Shown piece by piece: positions 15,025 to 23,746 of a DNA stretch of 53,091 bases. The stretch covers positions 1 to 53,091 of the forward strand of contig JAJVII010000028.1 of NCBI GenBank assembly GCA_022072085.1. Direction: 5' to 3'. The translations under genes were made by a program, and so were the position numbers. Each line of letters starts with the position of its first letter. The first letter of the stretch is position 1. A model generated the notes under the pieces. It was not told the origin of the DNA and did no database searches. It worked only from the letters and a program-made list of their open reading frames with translations. Source of the stretch: Phycisphaerae bacterium (GTDB lineage: Bacteria > Planctomycetota > Phycisphaerae > JAJVII01).

Positions 15025-15053
15025 TTGTCGAATCCGGCTGGATGGCAATAATG
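15025..15053 (+). promoter_or_regulatory. Possible promoter of the PQQ-propeller gene
   Basis: TTGTCG (15025-15030) and ATAATG (15048-15053) are 17 bases apart, upstream of the gene starting at 15169. The match is moderate and the leader would be about 110 bases. Confidence 0.3.
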
Positions 15054-15168
15054 GAACTTCCCGCCCCTGGCGGCGCGGCGCGAGGCGGCATCGGTCAGCC
15101 CCTGAGCCGGGCGCACGCCGGGCCCTGCTCCCGGCGGGACACGCGTGAGACGGACGCGAGGAGACGCC

Positions 15169-18100
15169 ATGAGACTTTCGCTGATGGGCCTGGGACTGCT
15201 GATCTGCGTGTCGGCTGCCTGCGGCGACGATGCGCCGCCGCCCGGACCGGCCGATGCGTCGGCTGCCTCGGCCCGTGAAGTGTTGGCGGCTGCGGGGCGC
15301 GACGGCGGGCTCTGCGTACAGATGGCCGGCTCGCCGGAGCTGGCCGCGGCGCTGCGGAATGACGGCCGCTGCCTCGTGCTGCTGCTGGAGACCGATGGGC
15401 GGACGGTCGCGGCGACCCGCTCAAAGATCGCCTCACTGACCGACTACGGGCCGGTCTCGGTCCGCGCGTGCGAAGCGGCCAACCTGCCGCTGGCCGACGA
15501 GATGGTCAACGTCGTCGTCATCGACGACCCCGCGCGGTTCGCGCGGTCGGGCTTTACCGCCGCCGAGGTGCTGCGCGTGCTCTGCCCGCAGGGGTCGGCC
15601 GTCGTCCGCGCCGACGCGAGCGGCCGCCAGATCGCCGACGCCCTGAAGCACGCCGGGGCCGCCGTCGCCGAATCCGGCGCGTGGCTCTGCGCCCGCAAGC
15701 CGCGGCCGGCAGGTTATGACGAGTGGACCCATCCCAACTACGGCCCGGGCCTCAGCGGCGTCAGCCGCGACAAGGAGATCGGCCCGCCCGAGCACCTGCG
15801 CTGGCTGACCGGGCCGGCCTTCCCGAGCCTGGGCGACTACGCCTACGGGCCGATCCTGTCTGCCGGCGGTCGCAACTACTACATGCTCAGCGCCAGCCAG
15901 TCGCTCTATCCGACGTTCGGCGCGCCGCCGACCACGGGCGATCCGGGCAGCCGCCCGCTGGCCTGCGAGTTGGTCGCCCGCGACGCGTTCAACGGCCTGC
16001 CGCTGTGGCGGCGGGCGTGCAACGCGCCCTACTACACGCCCATCGTCGCCGACGAGCGGCGGGTCTACCTGCGGATCGGACGCGAGGTTGTGGCTGTGGA
16101 CGGGCGCGACGGCCGCGAGGTCGGACGATACCCCGCCGTGTGCACCCGGCTGCTGCTGTCCGACGGCCGACTGGTCATGGACAACGGCGCGGCCCTCCAG
16201 GCGATCGACACGCGGACCGGGCAACAGGCGTGGAAGGCGCCGCTGCCGTCCGGCGGGCAGTTCCTCATCGACAGCGGGCGGGTCGTCGTGCTCGACGCGA
16301 AGGGCCGCCAACTGACCGCGCTGAACCTGGTCGACGGAAGCGAGGCGTGGCGGCAGAAGGATGCCCCATGGATCAAGCCGACCGACCGGCTGCTGTTCGG
16401 CCGCGACGGGCTGGTCTGCGTCACTTCGATCGGCCAGGGGGACAGGCGCGTGGCCGGCGTCGCTTCCGAGGACGGCAAGCTGCTGTGGGAACACTCGGAC
16501 CAATGCCCGGCTGGGGGAAAGATCGGAGCGGTCATCTACGCCAACGGGCTGGTATGGATTCAGAGCAACATTGCGCCCCTGGCGAAAGAGCAGCCATGGA
16601 CGGGGCTGGACCCCCGGACCGGCGCCGCGAAACGCACGCTGGCCCCGCGCACCTCGGCGTCGGGCTGCTACCCGCAGGCCGCGACGGACCGGTGGCTGGT
16701 GCTTAAGGGGCCCAGCGATTTCCTGTCCTGGGAAGACGGCAGCATCAGCACGTTCCGCGCGTTCCGCCCGACCTGCCGGCACGGCTCGACGCTGGCCAAC
16801 GGGATGTATTACTCGGCGCCCAACGTCTGCGTCTGCATGGTCGGCGTACTTCACGGGTTCGTCGGCATGTCGTCGCGGCAGTCCAGCGCCGCCGGGCAGT
16901 CCGACGTCGCGACGTCCGAGCGGCTCGAGGCCGGCCCGGCGATCGGCGGCGCCGGCGGCGGGGCCGCCGACTCGCCACTGGACTGGCCGACCTTCCGCCA
17001 CGACGCGGCCCGCTCGGCGTCGGCGTCGGACAAGGGCTTTGCAGCCAGGATGAAGGCGGCTTGGAAGACACCGGCGGCCTCGCCGACGCGGTGCGGACCC
17101 TCGCTGCTGGCTGACGACGTCGCGACCAACTGGACCGGCGCCGACCCGGTGACCGCCCCGACGGTCGCGGGGGGGCGCGTGTTCGTGGCCTGCCCCGAGC
17201 AGCACCGCGTCGCGGCGCTGGACGCCGCCGGCGGGCGGCTGCTCTGGTCTGCGACCGTCGGCGGGCGGATGGACGTGCCGCCGACGATCTTCGGGGGGCT
17301 CTGCCTGGTCGGCTGCCGCGACGGGTCGATCTTCGCTCTGCGCGCTTCCGACGGCGAACTGGCGTGGCGGTACCGCCTGACGCCGCGCGACGTGCAGATC
17401 GCCGCGTTCGGCCAGCTCGAGTCGCCCTGGCCGGTGGTCGGCGGCGTGCTGGTACGCGACGGATGGGCCTACGCGATCGCCGGGCGCACGACCTCGGCCG
17501 ACGGCGGCGTGTTGGTCTGTTGTCTGGACGCGGCCAAGGGAACGCCGAAATGGGAGGTCCGTTCACCGCTGGCCGGGAAGAACGACTTCGTGGGGCTGGC
17601 CGACCTGCTGGTGGCCGATGACAAGTGCATCTCCAGCGGCGGCAACACGCACTGCCGGCTGGACCCGGCGACCGGGGCGTTGCTCGGCCGGGCGGAGACC
17701 GACGCCCTTCGCGCCGGATCGCAGAACGGGCAATACTTCGGCTACGTCGGCAGCTCGTCGGCGCTGCTGGACCGCACCTGGCACTTCGTGGGCAGCGGGC
17801 GCGTGACCGGGCGATTCAACACGCAGTGGCGTGCGGGGCTGACCGGCCAACTCGTCGCGTTCGACAAGGACCTCGCCGTCGCCTGCCGCGTGACCTTCGC
17901 CAAGGAAGGGGTCGGCTCGCTGGTGACGGCGCAGAAGCCGGCGCCCGGCGGTCGGCCGGTCCAGGCGCCGCTGTGGTCGATCGACCTGCCGGCTGGACAG
18001 TTGGCGGAGGCGCTGGTGCTGGTCGGCGGGCACGTGCTGGTGGGCACGGCGTCGCCGGATCGCAAGCTCGGACGGCTGGTGGTGTTGGCGGCCAAGGACG

Positions 18101-18237
18101 GCGCGAAGCTGGCCGAGTATGACCTGCCGGCGGCCATCGCGTCCGAGGGGATCGCCGTCGCCGACGGCCGCGTCTACGTCTCGACGTGGTCCGGCGAGGT
18201 CGTCTGCTTCGAGCCCGACGCGGCCGGCAGCCACTGA
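15169..18237 (+). CDS. Exported PQQ-like beta-propeller protein with a methyltransferase-like N-terminal region
   Basis: A 1022-residue protein. The signal peptide (1-17) ends in SAAC, which may be a weak lipobox. Residues about 33-170 resemble a degenerate class I SAM methyltransferase: a strand and glycine region, LPLADEMVNVVVIDD, and AAEVLRVLCPQGSAVV. The canonical glycine-rich SAM loop is not evident. The rest carries many WRR/W-plus-A-x-D-x-x-x-G repeats of two PQQ-type (BamB-like) propellers. ATG 15169 follows GAGGAG at 6 bases and is preferred over 15145. It is probably periplasmic or surface-located, for scaffolding or redox-linked binding. True PQQ binding is unproven. It is transcribed divergently from the lipoprotein at 14779. 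Confidence 0.8.
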   Translation: MRLSLMGLGLLICVSAACGDDAPPPGPADASAASAREVLAAAGRDGGLCVQMAGSPELAAALRNDGRCLVLLLETDGRTVAATRSKIASLTDYGPVSVRACEAANLPLADEMVNVVVIDDPARFARSGFTAAEVLRVLCPQGSAVVRADASGRQIADALKHAGAAVAESGAWLCARKPRPAGYDEWTHPNYGPGLSGVSRDKEIGPPEHLRWLTGPAFPSLGDYAYGPILSAGGRNYYMLSASQSLYPTFGAPPTTGDPGSRPLACELVARDAFNGLPLWRRACNAPYYTPIVADERRVYLRIGREVVAVDGRDGREVGRYPAVCTRLLLSDGRLVMDNGAALQAIDTRTGQQAWKAPLPSGGQFLIDSGRVVVLDAKGRQLTALNLVDGSEAWRQKDAPWIKPTDRLLFGRDGLVCVTSIGQGDRRVAGVASEDGKLLWEHSDQCPAGGKIGAVIYANGLVWIQSNIAPLAKEQPWTGLDPRTGAAKRTLAPRTSASGCYPQAATDRWLVLKGPSDFLSWEDGSISTFRAFRPTCRHGSTLANGMYYSAPNVCVCMVGVLHGFVGMSSRQSSAAGQSDVATSERLEAGPAIGGAGGGAADSPLDWPTFRHDAARSASASDKGFAARMKAAWKTPAASPTRCGPSLLADDVATNWTGADPVTAPTVAGGRVFVACPEQHRVAALDAAGGRLLWSATVGGRMDVPPTIFGGLCLVGCRDGSIFALRASDGELAWRYRLTPRDVQIAAFGQLESPWPVVGGVLVRDGWAYAIAGRTTSADGGVLVCCLDAAKGTPKWEVRSPLAGKNDFVGLADLLVADDKCISSGGNTHCRLDPATGALLGRAETDALRAGSQNGQYFGYVGSSSALLDRTWHFVGSGRVTGRFNTQWRAGLTGQLVAFDKDLAVACRVTFAKEGVGSLVTAQKPAPGGRPVQAPLWSIDLPAGQLAEALVLVGGHVLVGTASPDRKLGRLVVLAAKDGAKLAEYDLPAAIASEGIAVADGRVYVSTWSGEVVCFEPDAAGSH

Positions 18238-18499
18238 GACCGTTCCGTTCACCGCCGAGGCGCCGAGGGAGAGAACGCGGCGGCCTCCGAATTCGGCGGC
18301 GGGCCGCCTGAGGTCTCGCGGAACGTCGGCAAGGCGGCCACCGTCGGGCGAAAAGGCAAGCCGCAGGCCGGGCACGGCGAGTAAGGCCGGCCCGAATCAG
18401 CAGCCCGGACATCGACGGAGCACGCTGTGTGCATCGGCGTGACAAGGCTGCGCCAACAGCGTCGCCGAGCGGGGGCTCTCACATTCCGCCAGACGCGGC

Positions 18500-21445
18500 C
18501 TATTCTTCCTGGCCTCGCGTGCCGGCCGGCAGCGTGATCTTCTCCTCGGTGCGATAGCCGAGCTTCACTTCAACGATGCGGGCGTTGCCGACGTCGCCGA
18601 TGAACAGGAGGCGGTCGGTCAGCGTCGCGACGTGGCTGGGCTGCATCAGGGCGACTTCGTCGCCTCCGATCGAGCGTGGGTGCGGTGGCGCGAGCATCGG
18701 CCCGCCGCCCTTGGGCCGGCCCAGCGGCACGCCGTCAGCCGGCAGGCCGTCGTCCTCGTTGCCGTATTGCCCGATCCGCAGGATCAGGTTGCCGTTGCTG
18801 TCGAGCACGGCGACGGAGAACTGGTCGGTCTCGGGGGCGAAAGAGCGGGCGAAGTAGTCCAGCGTGAAGCGGCTTTGCTGCCAGCAGATGCACCCCGGGG
18901 CGATCTTGAACGAGCAGTTGCCCACCCCGCCGTAAAGCCAGTCGGCCCCCTCAATCCATACATCGCCCATCGTGTAGCCGGCGATGTCGGGGCTTCGCTT
19001 GGGCAGTTCGTCCTTGGGCAGCGGGACCGGGGCGCGTTCGTTGTCGGAGATCCACTTGTTGCGGCCGGGGGGGACCTTGATCAGCGTGCCGCTGATCTTG
19101 TTGAAATAAGGCTTGCCGTTGTAGACCCGCGGGATGTGCGACATGAGGTAGACGTTGTCCTCGGCGTCGAGGCCCAGTCCGTCGATGCCGGACATCCCGG
19201 GCACGGCGTCGCGGACGACCTCGCGGCCGTGCTCGTCCCAGATGTGCACGCAGCCGCCGTTGAGCCCGACGAAGTTTCGACCGGGGTACTTCTGCGGCTC
19301 ATACTTCTTGCCGGCGATCAGCGCCGGGCCCTTGCGCTTGGCCTGCTCGGGCGTCAGGGCCACGGCCTTGGTCGCGCAGGCGACGGCCAGGTGGCCCTTG
19401 GGCGAGATGTAGAGCCCGCCCTGCGAGTAGTCGCCCGAGGGGTCCGACGGCAGGGCCAGCCCGGAGATGATCGCCACGCCCTTGTCCAGCCCCTCCTCGC
19501 CGTAGTCCCAGGGGATCTCCCGCCAGGTGACCGGGTCGTAGCGCAGCACGCGGTGGGCCGGTTCGACCTGGCGGAGGTAGATGCGCCCCTCGATGTCGAA
19601 GGTCATGTCCTCGGCCCACTGCACGGGCAGTTCGATCTCGCTCACCTTGCCCGTCTGCGGGTCGATCCGCAGGATCGTGTGGAAGCTTCCCCCGCCGACC
19701 CACCATTGGTTCTCGGTCTCATAGAGCTGGCCGTCGGCCGGGTTGACGTAGAGCCGCTGGTGGCCCTTGTTGCTCTGGACCCGCTTGACGCTGCGGACGA
19801 TGTCGCGGGTGAAGTCGCCTACGACTGCCAGCTTACCGTCGTCGCCCGGACGGAGCAGCAGCAGGTTGGACCGGTCCCACGCATTGCGGAAGTTGAAGTC
19901 CTCGTGGTCGCCTTCGCCGTACCCGCGGCTGGCCGCCCCGCCGCCGGGGTTCAGCCAGACGGTCGGCTTGTCGGCCCAGAAATCCACCGTCGCTCGCACG
20001 TCGCTGCCGCAGGTCGGGTCGCCCCAGCCGGCGTCGCCGCTGTTGCGGATCACCCAGGGCAGGTCGTACGTCGCGACCGTCCTGGGGTCGTCGGCCGACT
20101 TGATGACGGTCAGCCTGGCCGCGACCTTCTGCGACTGGTCCTTCAGCCCCGGGTTCCTCGCCCAGATCGCCCCGTTGAGGTTCCATGAGAAGACCCACAA
20201 CTGGCCGCTCTTGGGCGCGACCGAGACGAACACCGGCCGGCTGACCGGCACGCTCTTGAGCAGCTTGCCGTCGGCGTCGAACACGTCCACGCAGTTGCGT
20301 ATGAAGTCGGTCACGTAGACGCGGCCCCGGTCGTCGCAGGCGACGCCCGGGGTCAGGCCGCTGTCGCGGTCCATCTGGCCGGCGAAGACCGTCGGTGTGG
20401 CGTCGCCGTCGTAGTCCATCACCGTCACGCCGCCCAGCCAACTCTTGGTCCCGCGCCCGCCCCAGCCGCGGGAGTAATTGGAGAAGCCGGCCATGTAGAG
20501 CCGCCTGCCGTCGGGGCTGAAGGCGGCGCTGTAGGGACAACTGCGGGTGTCGGTTGACAGGTCGCCGTTCCACGCCTTGCCCTTGTCGGTGTTGAACCAT
20601 GTTCGCGGGCCGCTGAGGTCCAGCCCGCCGCTCGAGCCGTCGGTGGCCACGCGGCTGAGACAGAGCTTGACCAGGGCGATCCGCCGGTCGCGGACGGCCA
20701 TCGCGAATGCCGCCGGCACGGCGAACTGCTTGCGGTTGGTCCCCAGCCCGGCGGTGAAGAAGGTCGTTTCGTTCAGGCCGTTCTTCTGCGGCCGGGCGTA
20801 GCCCTGCGGGTAGTCGCGCCACGCCAGCCCCTTCACGTCCTTGATCTTGTCAGCCGGGAAGGGGTAGATCGTCCGCAGATAGCGCCCGTCATGGTCGAAC
20901 AGCCGCAGGTGGTCCACGCCGTTGCCGTCGTAGACGTAGACGCCCTCGGGCGCGGGGCAGGCGATGACGTCCTCGGTGGTGATCGCCCCGGCGCCCCCGA
21001 CCGACACGCGCTTCTTTGGGTCCCAGAACAGACTGCGGTCGTATCGCGGCATCAGGCCCAGCGACACGCGGACCACCGGCTGGACCCCGGCGGCCAGGTA
21101 CTTCCCCTGGTCGTTCTTGCCGTCCCAGGTGATGACCTGCTCGTGCGAGTTCTTCTGAAACGGCTCGGGGGCATTGGGCCCCAGCACGCCGCTGGCCAGG
21201 TGGCGCAGAATGCGGCCGTTGCCGTCCTCGATCGCCACGGTCACGTCGCAGTAGCCCTTGGTCGCAAAGCGGACGGTCGCCCGGTCGCCGTCGCGCGTCG
21301 CGGTTGGTTTGGCGGCGAACTCGAAGACATGCTCCGGCTTGACTCGCAGTTCGTCGGGCATGTCGCCGGCCGCCGCGAAGGACGAGGCCATCGCGGCCGC
21401 GGCGAGCATCGCTACACAGACGGCGTGCAATCGTCGCATCTTCAT
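18500..21445 (-). CDS. Exported FlgD-Ig/NHL-repeat protein
   Basis: A 981-residue protein with a signal peptide (about 1-26). Residues about 40-130 form a FlgD-type Ig-like domain: VTVAIEDGNGRILRHLASG, GPNAPEPFQ, and TWDGKNDQGK. The remainder is an NHL/six-bladed propeller series (VYVTDFIRNCVDVFDADGK; VYLMSHIPRVYNG; FIGDVGNARIVEVKL). Such proteins usually bind ligands or partners rather than catalyse. It has three paralogs here, at 33806, 43007 and 46262. It is divergent from the GH42 gene. Extracytoplasmic location is confident. The function is unknown, but the setting suggests polysaccharide handling. Confidence 0.85.
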   Translation of the reverse strand: MKMRRLHAVCVAMLAAAAMASSFAAAGDMPDELRVKPEHVFEFAAKPTATRDGDRATVRFATKGYCDVTVAIEDGNGRILRHLASGVLGPNAPEPFQKNSHEQVITWDGKNDQGKYLAAGVQPVVRVSLGLMPRYDRSLFWDPKKRVSVGGAGAITTEDVIACPAPEGVYVYDGNGVDHLRLFDHDGRYLRTIYPFPADKIKDVKGLAWRDYPQGYARPQKNGLNETTFFTAGLGTNRKQFAVPAAFAMAVRDRRIALVKLCLSRVATDGSSGGLDLSGPRTWFNTDKGKAWNGDLSTDTRSCPYSAAFSPDGRRLYMAGFSNYSRGWGGRGTKSWLGGVTVMDYDGDATPTVFAGQMDRDSGLTPGVACDDRGRVYVTDFIRNCVDVFDADGKLLKSVPVSRPVFVSVAPKSGQLWVFSWNLNGAIWARNPGLKDQSQKVAARLTVIKSADDPRTVATYDLPWVIRNSGDAGWGDPTCGSDVRATVDFWADKPTVWLNPGGGAASRGYGEGDHEDFNFRNAWDRSNLLLLRPGDDGKLAVVGDFTRDIVRSVKRVQSNKGHQRLYVNPADGQLYETENQWWVGGGSFHTILRIDPQTGKVSEIELPVQWAEDMTFDIEGRIYLRQVEPAHRVLRYDPVTWREIPWDYGEEGLDKGVAIISGLALPSDPSGDYSQGGLYISPKGHLAVACATKAVALTPEQAKRKGPALIAGKKYEPQKYPGRNFVGLNGGCVHIWDEHGREVVRDAVPGMSGIDGLGLDAEDNVYLMSHIPRVYNGKPYFNKISGTLIKVPPGRNKWISDNERAPVPLPKDELPKRSPDIAGYTMGDVWIEGADWLYGGVGNCSFKIAPGCICWQQSRFTLDYFARSFAPETDQFSVAVLDSNGNLILRIGQYGNEDDGLPADGVPLGRPKGGGPMLAPPHPRSIGGDEVALMQPSHVATLTDRLLFIGDVGNARIVEVKLGYRTEEKITLPAGTRGQEE

Positions 21446-21580
21446 CGCTCCCGATTCCGAGCCGACCCTCTCATCGGGCCGGCTGCATGGTCACCACCCC
21501 CCACTCTGGAAACCCGGTTTCGGCCCGCAGGTCGCTGTGGCGGGTGGATTCGATCGCACCGATCGCCCGCCGGGGGGCGC

Positions 21581-21609
21581 TTGGAACGTCCGGCCCGCCG
21601 GATTAGACT
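21581..21609 (+). promoter_or_regulatory. Likely promoter of the GH42 gene
   Basis: TTGGAA (21581-21586) and TAGACT (21604-21609) are 17 bases apart. The predicted leader is about 57 bases. Confidence 0.45.
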
Positions 21610-21673
21610 GGCTGCTCCGGGCTGGACGCAAGGAATATCCCTGTCGCGAAGTCCGGCTGATGGGAACTCGCGC

Positions 21674-23716
21674 ATGAACGGACAGATCGGCGGTGGGTTC
21701 GGTGGCGTGATCCTCGGATCGCACTACTGGCGGGCGCCGACGCCGCCGGAAGCGGAGTGGGAGGGCGACCTGGCCCGTGCCGCCGACATGGGCATCGAGG
21801 CGATCCAGCTTCGCGTGCAGTGGGCCTGGCACGAGCGCGTCGAGGGGCGGCTCGACTTCGCCGAGGTCGTGCGGCTGATGGACCTGGCCCACGCCCGCGG
21901 ACTGCGGACGGTGGTCAAGTTCATGCTGCCGGACGCGCCGCACTGGCTGTTCGCCCGCTACGACGCTGACCGCGTCGGGCCTGACGGGCGGGTGATTCCC
22001 GCGACGGCCCTGTCGGCGCTCTACAGCGGCATCGGCCCGCCCTGCTTCGATCGGCCGCTGGTCCGCGACAAGGCCGACGGCTTCATTCGCGGGCTGGCGC
22101 GGGCGACGTGCGATCATCCCTCGCTGGCGTTCTACAGCCTGTGGAACGAGATCCGCTCGACGCCCTACGGCCAGTGCGCGTGCCCCGACAGCCGGCGGGC
22201 GTTCGAGTCCTGGCTGCGGGCGCGATACGGGACGGTTGCGGCGATGAACGCGGCGCTGGGCAAGGACTTCGGCGAGTTCGCCGAATTCCGCCCGCCTTCG
22301 TCGACCAACGATTTCACTTCGGCGCTGGTGTGGCGGACCTGGGCCGCCGAGCAGCTCGTCGACACGCTGCGGTGGGTCCGCTCGCGCGTCCGCGAGGTCG
22401 CCCCCGACGTGCCGGTTGTGGTGCACGCCGGCATGAACAACATGGTCAATGCAGCGATGGGCGATTCGACCTGCGACCGGTTGAACGCCGAGGTGGTCGA
22501 CCTGTTCGGTCACTCGGGCGTCTTCTGGGCCGGGACGTTCCACGGCTACGAGCGGATCGAAGGGCGGGCCACCCGCGACGAGCCGACCTGGCGGACCCGC
22601 CAGTACATCCTTTCCATGCAGGACAACTGGGTCCGCAATGTCGCGGCCGGCCGACCGACGATGAACTACGAGGTCTACGGCAACGACTACGGCGCACGGC
22701 GGGAGGACTTCGGGCCGGCCGAGATGAACGACTTCCTGCTCACCTCGCTGTCTGAGGGCGTCAAAGTGATGATGTTCTGGCAGTTCAAAGCCGAGCGGAT
22801 CGGACTGGAGGCTGAGAACTGCGGGCTGGCGGAACTGGACGGGACGATCCCGCCGCGCGGCGAGCAGGTCCGCCGGCTGGCCGCGTTCATCCGCGAACAC
22901 CGCGACCTGCTGGCCGACTACCGGCCCGAGACCGGCCGCGTGGCCCTCCTCTACGACCAGGCCTCGGACATGATCAGCCAGCTCATGGAGCATGGCGAGT
23001 CCGGACAGACCGGCAGCACCGAGTATCGCTACAAGAACAACCTGAAGGGCTGGTACCGCCTGCTGTGGGAGGCCAACATCCCCGTCGAGATCGTGCCGAC
23101 CGAATCGGCCGGCGACCTGTCGCGCTATGAAGCGGTCGTTGCGCCCGCGCTGCTGCGCGTCTCCGACGCGCTGCGCCCGGCGCTGCTGGACTACGTCGCC
23201 CACGGCGGGCGGCTGATCGCCGACGCGGGCTTCGACAGCCGCGCCGACAACGCCTGGGCCCGCGTTCATGTTCCGGGCCGTGAGTTCGCCGAACTGCTGG
23301 GGCTGGCTTCCGGGCGCAAGCAGCTTCACCCCGCGCCGGTCGAGGTGCTCCGGTCGCCGTACGGACCGCTGCCGGCCGGCGACTGGTTTGCCCGGCTGTT
23401 GCCGGGGGACGGACCCTGGGCGTCGCGCCAGGCGGCGCGGGCCGTGCTGTTCGCCTTCAACCCCGGGTCGGCGCGATACCTGAACCCGGCCGCCGACTTC
23501 GCCCCCTTCTACGCGTGGTGGGACCGGTGGACGGGCATCCGGCCGCGATGGCCGGGCCTGCGAGTCCGCGTCGGCAGCAGCGGCGGTCGGCCGGTTTGCT
23601 TCGCCCACAACCTGAGCGACGGCCCTCTGCCGCTGCCGGCGAAGGGAGCGGCAGACCTGCTGGCTGCCCGGACCGACATTCCCCCCGACGAATGGGTCGT
23701 GCTGGCCGGTCAGTGA
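21674..23716 (+). CDS. GH42-family beta-galactosidase
   Basis: A 680-residue enzyme predicted to hydrolyse terminal beta-galactosides. No signal peptide is seen, so it is cytoplasmic, unlike most of its neighbours. The TIM barrel spans about 10-390, with acid/base Glu159 in YSLWNEIR and nucleophile Glu333 in TMNYEVYGND. A class I glutamine-amidotransferase-like trimerisation domain follows (about 405-570; GRVALLYDQ, ISQLMEHG, GGRLIADAGF). The length fits the family. The ATG at 21674 is where homology begins; the open frame back to 20891 is antisense to the NHL gene. It probably acts on oligosaccharides released by the secreted enzymes encoded nearby. Confidence 0.92.
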   Translation: MNGQIGGGFGGVILGSHYWRAPTPPEAEWEGDLARAADMGIEAIQLRVQWAWHERVEGRLDFAEVVRLMDLAHARGLRTVVKFMLPDAPHWLFARYDADRVGPDGRVIPATALSALYSGIGPPCFDRPLVRDKADGFIRGLARATCDHPSLAFYSLWNEIRSTPYGQCACPDSRRAFESWLRARYGTVAAMNAALGKDFGEFAEFRPPSSTNDFTSALVWRTWAAEQLVDTLRWVRSRVREVAPDVPVVVHAGMNNMVNAAMGDSTCDRLNAEVVDLFGHSGVFWAGTFHGYERIEGRATRDEPTWRTRQYILSMQDNWVRNVAAGRPTMNYEVYGNDYGARREDFGPAEMNDFLLTSLSEGVKVMMFWQFKAERIGLEAENCGLAELDGTIPPRGEQVRRLAAFIREHRDLLADYRPETGRVALLYDQASDMISQLMEHGESGQTGSTEYRYKNNLKGWYRLLWEANIPVEIVPTESAGDLSRYEAVVAPALLRVSDALRPALLDYVAHGGRLIADAGFDSRADNAWARVHVPGREFAELLGLASGRKQLHPAPVEVLRSPYGPLPAGDWFARLLPGDGPWASRQAARAVLFAFNPGSARYLNPAADFAPFYAWWDRWTGIRPRWPGLRVRVGSSGGRPVCFAHNLSDGPLPLPAKGAADLLAARTDIPPDEWVVLAGQ

Positions 23717-23746
23717 ACAGCCGATGGCCCGATGCAAGACCGGGTC

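Noticed and set aside
20891-21673. Upstream extension of the GH42 frame
   Set aside because: It is antisense to the NHL gene, and the GH42 domain starts at 21674.
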